From Phytoseiulus persimilis (Eukaryota; Arthropoda; Arachnida; Mesostigmata; Phytoseiidae): DNA of 64,000 nt. Shown here piece after piece: positions 24,445 through 36,200 of this stretch; positions within the stretch are counted from its first letter, which is position 1, and every line of letters begins with the position of its first letter. Under the pieces are notes generated by a model that was not told the origin of the DNA, made no database searches, and was given only the letters and a program-made list of their open reading frames with translations. The translations under genes were made by a program, and so were the position numbers. The stretch is taken from assembly GCA_037576195.1 (NCBI GenBank), contig CM075103.1, forward strand, positions 26,186,723 to 26,250,722, read 5' to 3'.

Positions 24445-25589
24445 CTTTTGATTTTTGATTTGATTTTATTGGATCTTACATATGCACATATGTTCCCTTT
24501 CGTTTCAGGGGTGAATTGTATTGCGTTCACAGATCATAGTTCGTTGTTCTCCCATCGCCTTAGGATATCCATCGTCCTTCTCAGGTCCCTCGCTGTTGAA
24601 TCAGGGTGAAGTCCTAATCGGAGCGCGAATTCCGTCTGGGAGTACTTTCCTTCCTCGCATTCCAGAATGACATGTTTGTCGGTTTCCGGGGCTCCACATC
24701 GAGCGCATTTCATGTCTATGGAAGGGTCTCGGGAGTTTTGTCGGCTCTTGGTGTTGAGCATTCCTGCTCTGGCTAGCGCCAACAACCGACTGCCCCGCGA
24801 GTTATCGTATAGTTCCCTCTCGAGACCTCGAGTCTCTTTGAACTGTCGATAGACAGTCAATGTGGATCTGTATTCCATATTCCGTCTCCATATGGAGTCC
24901 AACTTATCCCGCACTCTCGTTTTGAGTTCTTTGCGGAACATATTCCACATTGGTCTGTTTTGCGTATTTCTGGTCAGGTTGAGATCTTCAAGGTCATACT
25001 GGGTTCTCAAACTTCTGAGTCTCTCCATTGCCTTCACTTTTGTGTTTGTTATCTCAGTTGCTGTGAGTATCATTCTGGGCCATCTGGATGGATCCATTTG
25101 TTTCACTCTCTCGAAATACATGATTTTGCTGATGGTCTCCATGGCATCGAAGGAGGACCACCCTAGTTCTCCCTCAATAAACTCCTTTGATACGGTGGAG
25201 TGTGGTATGCCCATGGCCCACCTGCCCGCGTCCCGTTGTCTGATTTCAATGAGGTTTCTCAGCCTTCTAGGTATGGTGATCACTCCATTGCAGTAGGTCA
25301 GTTGTGGTATTGCGGTGGCTTTCCAAAGAATTTTGGATACTTCAAACCTGTTGAAGCTCCAAAGAGTTCTCGCATTGAGTCTTTTGATCGCCGTGTTGGC
25401 CTTGTCTGTCAGCTTATTCCAGTGTTGGGATAAGTAATCTTTTTCGGCCGAAATTTCGATCCCCAGGTACTTATAGGATTCAACCATAGGTATTGACTTC
25501 CCTTGTATCTGTAGGTCTCCATTTGGATTATGATCTGTTGAGGATGGTTGGAATACCATCACTCCGCTCTTGATCCGTACGGCCGGCAC
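24445..25589 (-). mobile_element. 5'-truncated non-LTR retrotransposon (LINE) with 3' tail
   Basis: A minus-strand open frame (25589-24534, about 350 codons) encodes the C-terminal half of a LINE reverse transcriptase ORF. It begins at the post-catalytic KSGVMVFQP segment, continues with SYKYLGIEIS, a helical connection region, and ends in a zinc-knuckle-like motif CARCGAPETDKHVILEC. The polymerase core with the YADD motif is missing; upstream of about 25590 the frame breaks up, so the copy is 5' truncated or rearranged, as is usual for LINEs. After the stop (24534) the 3' end carries AATAAA (24470-24465) within a short ATCAA-type tail (to 24445). The clade (jockey, R1, CR1 or other) cannot be decided. 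The stop-free half suggests a fairly young insertion. Confidence 0.85.
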
Positions 25590-28500
25590 TTCCCACCAAC
25601 GGTCCTCGCCTTCCTAAAAAACCTTCCCTCAATGGCTTTGTCGTACGCTCGGCTCATTCTCCTTATTGAGTCTAGGGCTGCAATCATTCGTAATCGCCAG
25701 TGTCTGTGCTCGGATATTCTTGCCGAATTCTTTCATTGCTGAGTAACATTGTCTCCTTAAGGATGAGCCGTCGTTTCCGCTTGACAAGTATCGACGTGTC
25801 CGATATCGCCAACGAAGCTTTTTCTGCCTTGCCGGCAACTCGGACTGAAATTCCACGATCGTGCTATGCTATGAGGCGCGGCTAATACGCAGAGGAGACT
25901 AGATCGTGCTGATATGAACAGCTCTCGAATACTATTCCGCTCCAGCTTCTATGTTTCCCATTCCTCCCAGACGAACGGAGAAGCAGATTTGTCGTAGTGT
26001 AGCAGACGCAACCTCGATGGAGGGGACAGAGCCATCTGCGCACAAGGGGGATGTAAGCATGATTCTAGTCGGGAGCTAATTTGGGAGATGAGAAACACCT
26101 AGCGCTTTATTTTCTCCCCTATTTGCATCATGACTTCAGGTATCTAGCAATCCTTCGTGTTCCCTGAGGTGTGGGTCCACTCGCCCCATTTTTGACGCGG
26201 AATTCATCTTCTACGAGCTGGCTGGCGTCTCGGATTCTTTCACTCTGATGGGTTTTCAATTGGCCGACCAGTCTGAATGCAATCTAGCAACTGAGCAAAG
26301 TGATCAGTGAGCTATCGCTATCGTCATATTATTCATCATATTCTCTGCCTTTCACAAAGCGTGACCTAGGCGGAAAATTGGACAACATCGGTGTTTTCCG
26401 AGTTGCAGTTCTCGGAGACGGTCAAACCGCAGACTCAGAACCTCGAACTTATCGGTAGGAGCCGGGATGACAACGAATTCACGCGGGGCCTTCTGTACTT
26501 CCGAGACCATCATTCGCGGTCTAGCTTTAGCTGGAACTCAGGTCTGGCGACCCGCGACGAACCACTTCCTCGCGACAGATCGCGCAATTGACTGCCGATC
26601 CCATGTTTTTCGAGTGCCCGGTTTCGCAAACTCCGCGCCATCCTGATGAGGGTAACTCCTCGAACCCTAGAGCCCGGGCCTTTCCGGCTCGAATGAGGTC
26701 TTGCCCAGTTAACAAGTGAACCACCTTCTCTGGTGAAGATGAAGGCCCAACTGGACCATGCATACTCGATAACTCTCGAAGGAACATGAAAAAAATTCCC
26801 AGTGGGACTGGGTTACGTGTGCGTCTACCGTTTCACCTCACTTGAAACATTCCGACTCCTCTCGATACCCGAGTGTGGCGAATCGGTACATCCAGGCGAC
26901 CAACTCTTGGCGAAAGGGCTGTGTGGAAGGCCACTGATTCGTTGCAATCGGGCCCTCGGTCCTGTTTCGCATCCTTCCCCCCGCATCCTGTTCCGAATCG
27001 CGCTGCAGCGGATCTAGTGTACTACGACAATTTGCAAATCGGTGTTTGGAGCATCGAGAGCTCCCCCGAATATTTTTTTTCGAGACACAACGTCATGTCA
27101 ACAGACACTCGATTACAACATGGCCGATCGTGTTTTTTAGAAGCTTCGCTTCACAAGCTAACTCTCGCACAGTATCCCGAACGTCGCACTGATCGAACGT
27201 CGGCACCAACCGAACAAGGTCACAGAATAAAGCAGAATTCCCCCCTGACGACGTGGAGTTTTCTAGTAACAACGAACTCACGAACCACCGTGATCTTCCT
27301 CCCGACCCTTCCGATGCTCGGGCTTCGAACACTTCAGGACTGATTATGCTGCGACCTGAACAATATTCGCAGGCTGATATCATCCAACGGGATGCGCGTT
27401 GCATCGGTTTCTTACTGTTATCAGGAGCCAATGGGACAGGCGAGAACGAAAGTGGATCTCTTTGCTTTGCAGGCTCCGTTTCATAAAAACTCCAGTGAGC
27501 CGATCCTGATTTCTATGTCTAACTTTGATCTAGGCTGAGTAGGCCTGTGAGTCGACTGGATGAATCTTCCGGTTCAGATGCTATGCATGAACTCTCGACG
27601 AGAGGAAAGACGAGTAAATGGCGTCAAGTTTTGATAGCTGCAAGGACAGCTGAGATCATTGATGATTGCGCAGCTAGGCAGACACATCACTCCCTTGTTT
27701 TTTTTTACTCCGTCCAGCCGCCGGCGTCGAGGTAACTCGAAGCACTGAGGTTTCGACGATGTTTCATTTGATCTTCTTTCCAGACTCATGGATAAGGAAT
27801 GAGTCTCGGAAGGCTCTACCGCGATACACCCGATCATCCTTGGGAAACTGAAATCTTGATGAGTAAATGTAAGGGAATAGCCTCGAGGCATTCAGAGGGT
27901 CCTCTCGCAAGCATGAAGTTCGACGATCTCTGGGGATAACATTTCATCGCGGTAGGATACCAGTGAGGTTTTCACAGCGGTTTCGACAGATTACGTATTC
28001 TGCGTCGGGGTGGTAGCTCCCTGGTGAACATCACAGAGAAATAGATGCAGCCCGAGGCACCTGTGGGGCTGTCGCATAAGCATGAGAGCCGATGATTCCT
28101 AGGAAAGTCGTTAGAGCGTGGTTCTCAGGCCGTGGAGGAGCCGCTGAGGATCTTTCATGGGCGATCCTTTGCAAGATCTGTCTTCTCCGTCGGGAAACTG
28201 AACTCCCGGCGATCTCCTTCCGTTAAACGAATGATTCGTTCATTTTCAGACGGCCCAACAGAGGCTCGCATTCGCCGTTCGGGGACTCACGCAATATTTG
28301 TCTTCGCCTGAGAGGGGCTGACTCCTCAACGAGCAAACTGGTATTTGTCGATCCTCGAGATAACTGCCGTCCGCTGCTTCTAATTGAATCTGCCGTCCAC
28401 TGCTAAAACTTGGTCCAGATTCGAGCGGGAACATCCGCGACAAAGAAGCCCGCTTCACGCGAGGGCGTTTATGTCTGACCCAGGGAACCCGAGATCGAGA

Positions 28501-29544
28501 GCACGTTCGGAACTCGGTCACCTTCCCAGACGAAGCCAGACCCTTTCGAAGCAGCGAGCGCCTTGTAGCGAGCTAGCGAAAAACTTCACCACTCCAGAGT
28601 TGGTCGGAGACGGTCTTTGGATATGATTCGGATATTTCGCAATTTCGGTAGGCCTGCAATTTTTCGAGCGCGGGCTTCGGAGGAGGTTTCCTACGCCGAG
28701 GGCAAAACTTCGTGATTCTCTCTACCCCCCGCCATTTTTCCGGAGGATCCTGGGAAATCGAGTTATGTCGAGGGATAAGAGCATCATCCATCATCGGGAT
28801 GTTAATCTAGCGGGAGTCTGAATAATCTGAATTTTACTGTGTGCCGAATAGGCCGAGAAGGGAGCCGATGAGATCGCTCCAGTTGCACTCTGTTTGCTCT
28901 GTACTGATGCACTTTCATCTTTCTTCGCGCGTACTCCATTGCCTCCGCACAACAGACGGCTGATCGATGTTCAAATATCGAGCTGCCAACAAACTGCTCT
29001 GGATAATGGTCGCACCGTCTTCGGCTGAATACATACGAAGAAAATCGATGTGATTCGTAAACTCGGTTGCCGAAGATGGCGGAGAAAGTTTTATCCAGAC
29101 CCCGGTGTTGGCGAGAGGCAGATGTAAAATATTCTGAAACATCAAGCAGTCGCTCCCCTTTGATGGGGAAGTATGTCCTCTCTGAGTGAGGGGAAACGAC
29201 GGCAGAGGTGGATACGAATCCCGGGACATCCCATTTACGATCAACTTGCTCGTTGCCTGGGTCCTCGAACCGTTTTCTTCCAGATCGGTCGAGGCTCCAT
29301 CAAGCGAACCAGGCGAAAAGCACGTTGCAATCATACCACAGGAAACGTAACGTTGAGCTCGGATTCGGAGAATGAAACGTTATGATCTCACAATTGGACC
29401 TTCACTTATGGTCACTCGGCAAGCTGACCCTAAACAGTGTCATGCGGTTTGTCTCCTCAAAAGAGCACGAGGCTGTGGCTGGAATTTGTATATTTGGCAG
29501 AGATTTCCGAGGGAGCACTAATCTGATTCGACTCATGTTGCGTT
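25590..29544. other. No supportable gene; possible LINE remnant at the left edge
   Basis: Between 25590 and about 25860 minus-strand frames could be scrambled upstream LINE sequence, but no reverse transcriptase motif is visible. The rest holds only short chance frames. A segment near 28240-28310 contains TTGTCTTCGCCTGA and may be a diverged relative of the repeat at 29545-30153. Confidence 0.4.
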
Positions 29545-30153
29545 CTTTTCCGGACGCCATCACTCGTCACCCTCTCGAGCGATTTCGGCAAATTGTTCTT
29601 CGCCTGAAAGCTGGAAAAGAGACTCATCTTTTCCGACGTCGTGCGTCAAAGACAGGAAGCTCCATTTTTCTTCGAGACATTGCCGGAATCGCTCGCGAGG
29701 GTGCCGAGTTACGGCATCTGGAGAGAAACGCAGCATGAATCCAGACCGATCACTGCTGTCTTGCAAATCTCTCACGAAACAGCGATATCCCCCGACCAAC
29801 AGGGACGTCACCCTCGAATGCCTGTGTACCCGCCGACTTCCAGCTGATCGAAGGACTGATAACTGGGAGATGTAACGGCATCATCCAGCCAGTGAATGTC
29901 TTCTTCTTGCAGCCGTGCAGGTCTTCAGCTCTTTTCATAACGGATACTGTCATCGACGAGACTCGGTTCAATGTATGGCATTTTGTACCGGCTAACGCGT
30001 CACGTTCTAAGAAACAATAATAATATTATTAATAACGGATTGATAATTAATAACGGAGTCGGAATGAAAATGCGTCTTTCAACCAGCTTTCAGGCGAAGA
30101 AAGATCCGCCGAAACCGCTCGGGACGGTACCGAATGATGGTGTTCGGGAGGGA
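29545..30153. repeat. Local repeat family: three copies, one inverted arrangement
   Basis: A unit of about 70 bp occurs forward at 29547-29616 and as reverse complements at about 29650-29735 and 30085-30153. Shared words in the forward sense are (G/C)CCATCA(C/T)TCG, TCGAGCGATTTCGGC and TTCTTCGCCTGAAAGCTGG. Because of the inversion, opposite-strand frames here give similar peptides (PDA(I/V)TRHPxERFRQ), which is a repeat artefact. A 3' flank at 30016-30060 is AT-rich (AATAATAATATTATTAAT). Confidence 0.6.
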
Positions 30154-31998
30154 GTGCATTATGAGTCGAATCAGATCGGTGCTTCCTTGACTGTTGTTTC
30201 TATTTCCATGTTTTGTCCAAGAAACAAACAGATTGAACCTATTTTGAACCAGCGTATCGGTTGAGGTTCAGCGGGGGTTCACTAGAGGTGTCCTTCGGTG
30301 TATTTGTCAGGACAATCACGGTCGAAAGTAGTTGCGACCAACCTTCGCTTTCGACATCGTCGAAACCGAGACCGGAAACTCGGATCACACCGGGATAGGG
30401 GGGGGGGGGGCAAGCGGACGAAGGGCTACCGATTTGAGCAACCCTCAAAGCAATTTACCACCGTCTGACTTCTTCTTCAAGAGAGCTCTTCTCCGCTACT
30501 CTCCCTTCGCGGAGCTGCTTCTTTTCCCCATGTATCCGATAAGTTCTTACCGGAGATGATGAAAAATTCACCTTCAACACCTCGAACCTTAGCTCTCGAA
30601 TATTAGAAACTTCCCAGTTGGTTTTATGGTTTGCAGGCCGATGCTTTCCAATGGAGAAGAGACCCGGCTCGGTTCCGCGGCTGAATGCAGTTTTGCAATT
30701 CTCTTCACAATTAGGGTCAATCTGCGAACGAAGAAGCAGTCAGTTCGGGCCGAACAGAATGAGGATCGGCGAGCAAAGTGCGTTCACAGTCGAACTCCCC
30801 CTTGGGTAATCAATGAGAGTCAAGGCGGAACAGAATGTGGGCCGCAGCCTGCGTCTCTACTTTGACGCCTAAACTTTGGTTTCAAATCCTCGATACCGTA
30901 GCCTTACATGGGCGTGTCGACAGCGATGACTGGGCTCTGAATCTAAGCATGAGATCTGCTGGAAAACAACTGATTTTCGGATGGCCCTCGACCAACATCT
31001 TGGAGTGGAATTGCGATTCGCTGGGTCAGGTCGCCATACGCCACGTTTCAAGTAAGTGGAGATCAGACCGAAGTCGACTAGATCTTTCACACGACACATG
31101 TCGTGCGAAGTTCCATTTCAATGCACTAAGGAGAGTTTGACTACCGATGCTGATGAGGCTCTTCATTACACAAAGCCATCTTCGACTTCCTCGGCAATCT
31201 TAGGGAGCTGCTCAAATAGTTGATGTTTCTCTATTGCTCTTTAGAACTTGCAGCTGCGATAATCGCACGATCGCGGAACTATGCCGTGGTCCAAGGCGAG
31301 TCATGAGTCATCCACTCATTCATCACAAAATGGTAGTATCGTCGTAACATCAGCAGCACCATGCATCCGCTCCGGATTGTGGAGTTTCGGTGAGCGACAT
31401 CTACTGATCACACCACGGAGAGAGTACGTTCCGCCCTGGCACTGATGTTTTGATCAAGTTATTTCATGAGCCATCCCCAAATCAGACATGATTGTAACTG
31501 GTTGTGGTCATGGATGCCGTATTCATCCTTCATCAACTCCGCGATGTCATGTTCAGGAGGCGCAAGGACTCTGCTGCATGTAGCTCGTTCAATCACGGAG
31601 GAGGGACTCGAGCCGAGCTGATTTTTCCGACGGCGACACCTCCTCGGACGAACGATTGACAATATTGAGGCAACGCCGCGATACGAATCACCAATTTTTC
31701 CCATGGTCAGATGACTATACGAGAACCCGTACAGGCCAAGCCTTCCCCGTTTCTTGCCTGCGGTGAAACTTTGCCAGAAACTTCTTCTGGGATCGAAGGC
31801 TCCGTGCTCCGGAGGCCGGGCTTTACTCGTTCCTTTAAGCAACTTCAGGAACATTCTCAAATCCGCCGAGAAAGCAGGATTAATTCTCGTTGTAGAAAGC
31901 TTGCGCTGGAGGCTCTCGATCCCATCTAGGAAACCTCCAGATGCCTCGGAAGGGGAGGAGGATTTCGAACAGGAAACTGTTGCTGAGTCACTCGTTAT
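30154..31998. other. No supportable gene; 13-base G run
   Basis: Contains a homopolymer of 13 G (30398-30410) and only short chance frames on both strands. Confidence 0.45.
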
Positions 31999-32192
31999 GG
32001 CTGGTTACTACGTGTCTGGGATATTAGGCAACCGAGGGTCTGTTTTGCGATCAAAGCGTCATTAATAATGCTCAGGAGAGGAAATCCTCGCCATAAGGCC
32101 ATAAGGTTCGGAACGTGCGGGTTCCCGAACGTTTGTTGCCAACGAAGACCCATGGCGGGACCCATCGCGGTCCCGTGAGCGTATTTCTTGAA
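31999..32192 (-). pseudogene. Possible Penelope-like reverse transcriptase remnant
   Basis: On the minus strand from 32192 a short frame reads FKKYAHGTAMGPAMG and then about 45 more residues to a stop at 31999. The G-T-A-M-G-x-x-M pattern preceded by F-K-x-Y resembles the motif of Penelope-like reverse transcriptases (commonly Q-x-x-G-T-A-M-G-x-x-M-A-P). No catalytic aspartate pair follows, and the frame is closed just upstream, so if the assignment is right this is a badly decayed fragment. A short motif can arise by chance; confidence is low. Confidence 0.25.
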
Positions 32193-35100
32193 CCATCACG
32201 GCGCTGACGACTACATCAGGAAACATTTTCTTATTGCTTGTGAAGAACCTGGGGTTGGCCAGAACCGTTCCTCGATAGCAACTGCTCTCACATGGAGCCG
32301 CTTGTGACGATAGTCTTCATCGCGGAACCTGTCTGCCGAACGCAGCGTCACATCGGTTCACGATTCGTGGTTAAACTCTTCTGTTTCGAGTGCTGCCCTG
32401 CGGACAGGTAGAATGCGCTTCGCCGATCTTCCGTCAAGAGAATAACTCCTCTACGTTCCCGGTTCCACTTGAGGAATAACTCACACCTAGCGATTATCTC
32501 GTGCGAGGTCATGTCGGAGGCGGCGAATACCGTCCGCTGGCATCACGACCGATTCACGCTCCGAAGAGTCCACGGAACGGCAAATCCCGTTGATGTATCG
32601 ATAAGTTTATGACGTTATCTCATGCTGAGCCTCGCTAATCGCGAGTCGGGTTGCGGCGGTATGGATGATGGAATGCCGCCCCGTGGGGCATCAGCGTGTG
32701 GCTCCTTGACCTGATTCAGCGACGTTCGGGATCGACACCGGATCCTCCTCGTTAGCGACCGGAATACCGTCGTCAACGTTCCCACACGGATTCGGCCACA
32801 TTATTGACTGTCAACTGAGCATTTGACCGCGAAATTCCCTCCTGAACGAACGCTTCGAAATGGAAAACGAAAATGTCGTTTGTGATCATCTGCTCGCGCA
32901 GTGGCTCGTGACTGATGACTGCGGAGGGCACAGTTGACGTCGACGGAGTCAACATCAGAGGTATCCGCTTCGGGCCCGGGATCTGTTAGCGAGCCCGAGT
33001 TGAACTTTGCGGCTGCTGGCAGCAACTGTCGTTCCTTATCGCGTGTAACCCAACGGTGTAAATTCCACTGACTCATCTTCTCGGACTCCGACTTCTTTGC
33101 AGGGGGAGCAGTCCCGCAACGAAGTGAATACCGTATTGCGCTCTGCTTCCTGAAGCTTCGCCACTCAGAAAGAGACGAATCGGTTGTTCTTCGCAGCGCG
33201 AAAGGGATCTCTGAGGTGTTGAATAGGAGACGCTCATGAATTTCTGGAGATCGGATATCTGACAGGAGGACTTCGTCACGATCAAGATGGTCACTGGGGC
33301 CAATACGTTTAGCATCGACGAGCCTTTCAGGTGACGTTCAATGAGCCATAACATTCGGCCATCGGGCCAGTATTGAAGCAAGATCGGGGCGTGCCCAACG
33401 GCGCCTTCCGTAATCAAGACGCGGAGACGAGCAGCAGCCCTCTGCTGACGGGAAGGACGAACGACCGAGCGAGCGTGTGGATGAATGGACGACAACGTTC
33501 TTTGATACGTAACTGTCACGCAACATGCACTAGCCGGGCACTCCACGTTGTCGGAACTGGCAAAGTTTGTGCTCCGGCTTGGACCTAGGAACAGATATCC
33601 GCTCGAGACAATAGTACACTTGTGAGTCTTTTGTGATTTAGGCTCACTCAATGAGGTGATCGACGAGCAGTGAGCGAGTGAATGCATTGTAGTGCTCATG
33701 CAACAATGAGAATGCGGAGCGCGAGCGCGATTCGACAGATTGCTCCAGCCGACAGCCGTGTTCGGGTTGATGGCGACGATTTTTGATAAAGAATGCATGA
33801 GAGAGAAAAGACAGGACCCTGGACATAAGTTCGCTTGCGTGTGCTCAAGCTCATACGAGATCCTTCATTCTTTCTGGGTACAGGTTTTCGCTGTGACCGA
33901 AATCCGTTAACTTCCATGCAGCAGTTACGCGCCGCAGATTGCCGATGACCACACCGCGAGAGAAATGTGGTATGCTCGACACATGCTGACAACGCGAATG
34001 AGTGGCAGAGCGATGATCGAAGATGTTCTGATCTCTCGAGGAAGTTTATGATTCTATGGGGAAAGTCCACCAGAATTTCGCACAGGAATGGGCGGATGAT
34101 GGAACCCCCTGCGAATTTTGTGCTCCATGTATGATTCTTACAGTTTTGCCCACGCTTCATCCTCACCGCTCTGACCCAACCATTCATGGGGTGGTTTGGA
34201 CGCCAACTGTTCGGATTCTACTCGAGGTATATGAGCTCTAGATGGCAAGGTCCTCGTGACCTTTCGGGACTCTGGTACCTCGGATAATCTTTCCTCTTCA
34301 GAGGGCAGCCCTGAGAACCCGTAGATCGAAGTTTTTTCTTTGATAATGCAGAGGACTTGTTCGGCTTCGAAGACTCAAGAGACTCTGGATCTCCAACCCA
34401 CAAAATGATGACTCCCGTAAGAGATACGAGTTCCACTGAAAATCGCCTCGAGATCTTTTCTCTCGAGAATCCCTGAATTTGTTGATTCGAACGCCTTTTC
34501 AGGGGGGACCCACGAGGAAGTAAGGGAAGCGATGAGTTGGTGTTCGAACCAGGCAAATAATACGTATTTTCAGATTCCGATGGGACTCTCCTGGCGGATA
34601 CCCGAGAACCCGGTGGGGAACCAGCGACCCCACACGGCACGTCAACGATTTCGGGTATGATACGCCTGGTCTTCTGCTTCTCGTCGTGATATGCCGGGTT
34701 TCGTGCTCGCAACAAACGATTATGGCTGCCGAAACTTTGAGAGAACAAGTGCCGGGGAGTACATGCAGAAGCGTCGAGCCGGCTTATTATACAGACTACG
34801 TTTTTCTAATTCTCAACGCAAGCGAACCAACGAGACACCGATTCAGCGGAGTTTTTTCTTGTGTCGTCTGTGTGTATCCGTTGCTGAAGGCTGGAGACTG
34901 TTTACATACAGGGAACCTGTGAGCGATTGTGAATTTCTCGGACTCGAGCCTGTGCCCTCGCGAACAGCAGAGATTTCGCCAGCTTTTGTCCTTCCAAGAA
35001 ATCTGTCGGATACTTGCCCAGTCTCGTATCACTCGACGTCGCAATTCCGCGTGGGATCAACCGCAGGCCTATTCTTTTTGAGGCTCACCACGTGGCGGAA

Positions 35101-36098
35101 AGATACTTTTCGAGCCCAGGATTCTTCGAGCTCCGCCGGTCTCCACTCACCCCCGCTCCATTGGTACAGTGTACCGAGGAAATCATCTGCGACCCATGAG
35201 TTTCAGAGTTCCTCATTCGTTCACCTCTTCGTCTGGATGTACGCAATAAAAAATATTTACCCAGAAAAGAATCGCTCCTTCTCGGTACGCAGCGTTCGTT
35301 CATCTTTGCTTGGCCAATCTCACGGAGAGCTCGTCGATATCGGTGGCGGAGCGAGGACAGGAAATTTTCAGTCGATTGACCCCAAACGCATTCTGTTACA
35401 CCTTGAAGAAACCTTCCCTTGATCTTCTCCCGAAACATTTGATTTTTCGAAAATAATCGATGAAATCGATTCAGTCATGGAGCCCAATGAACAGTGATAT
35501 ACAGTGGCATCGATAAGGAGCTCATTATCACTCCATCGGGCATGATCCGTGCTTCCATCGCTGTCAACAACAACTAGAGAGCTCACGTTCGAGCTGAGAG
35601 CGCAAGAGCAGAGCGTCGAGGTTTCCGTTCTTCGGATTAATTGGGATCGATGGTCTCTCTTTGTCGCCTCTAAGATATTTCATTTTGTTCGGTCTCCAAA
35701 GGCTATAGGTCAAACATTTGTTTATAGAGCTTCACTCAGGGAGAACGATCTCGGAAATTATGGGGGAATGGGGGGAGGGCAGGAGTATAGCCTGCTCCTC
35801 CCTCCCCACCGACGTCACTGTTCGTTATTGCTTGACGATCCGGCACCATCGGGGAGCTCAGCTGCATTCAACTTCCACGTGATCCTCATGGAATAACTTC
35901 ACGGACGCCTCTTTCGCGCTCGGGAGAGGAATACCCTGCGAAGTCGTCAAATGATTTGCGACACTGGGCTCGGGTTCCTCTTGAATAGAGACGTCTGTTC
36001 GGTTTGTCCGGTGTTCGGGAGATAATTCTCTCTCTTCGAGCAATCTGATAAAATCTAGCTCCATTCCAAGACCTCCCGGAAGAAAATATCCTGCTCCA
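32193..36098. other. No supportable gene
   Basis: Long chance frames exist (33073-33798 on minus, 34691-35422 on plus), but they have no domains, many rare-looking residue runs and no exon partners. Parts of 32193-32650 may be further decayed retroelement. Confidence 0.4.
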
Positions 36099-36119
36099 GG
36101 GGGGGGGGGGGGGGGGGGG
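36099..36119 (+). repeat. Homopolymer of 21 G
   Basis: An uninterrupted run of 21 G, the longest homopolymer in the window, about 80 bp upstream of the hAT foldback element. Its exact length is likely to be unreliable in any assembly. G-runs of this length can form quadruplex structures; that is general knowledge and was not shown here. Confidence 0.95.
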
Positions 36120-36200
36120 TTCCGCTATGAGCGCACACCAAGCCCGTTGATGGTTGAACGCTGCTTCAGAAAACCGCGATTTCGTCAGCTGGGGACTTAC

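Noticed and set aside
29382..29811. Opposite-strand frames giving similar peptides, as if a duplicated gene
   Set aside because: They come from an inverted repeat at the DNA level; neither has a recognisable domain.
33073..33798. 241-codon minus-strand frame
   Set aside because: No domain, no conserved-looking pattern, overlapping long frames on other strands; length alone is not enough in this much sequence.
34691..35422. 243-codon plus-strand frame
   Set aside because: No recognisable feature, start context or exon partners.
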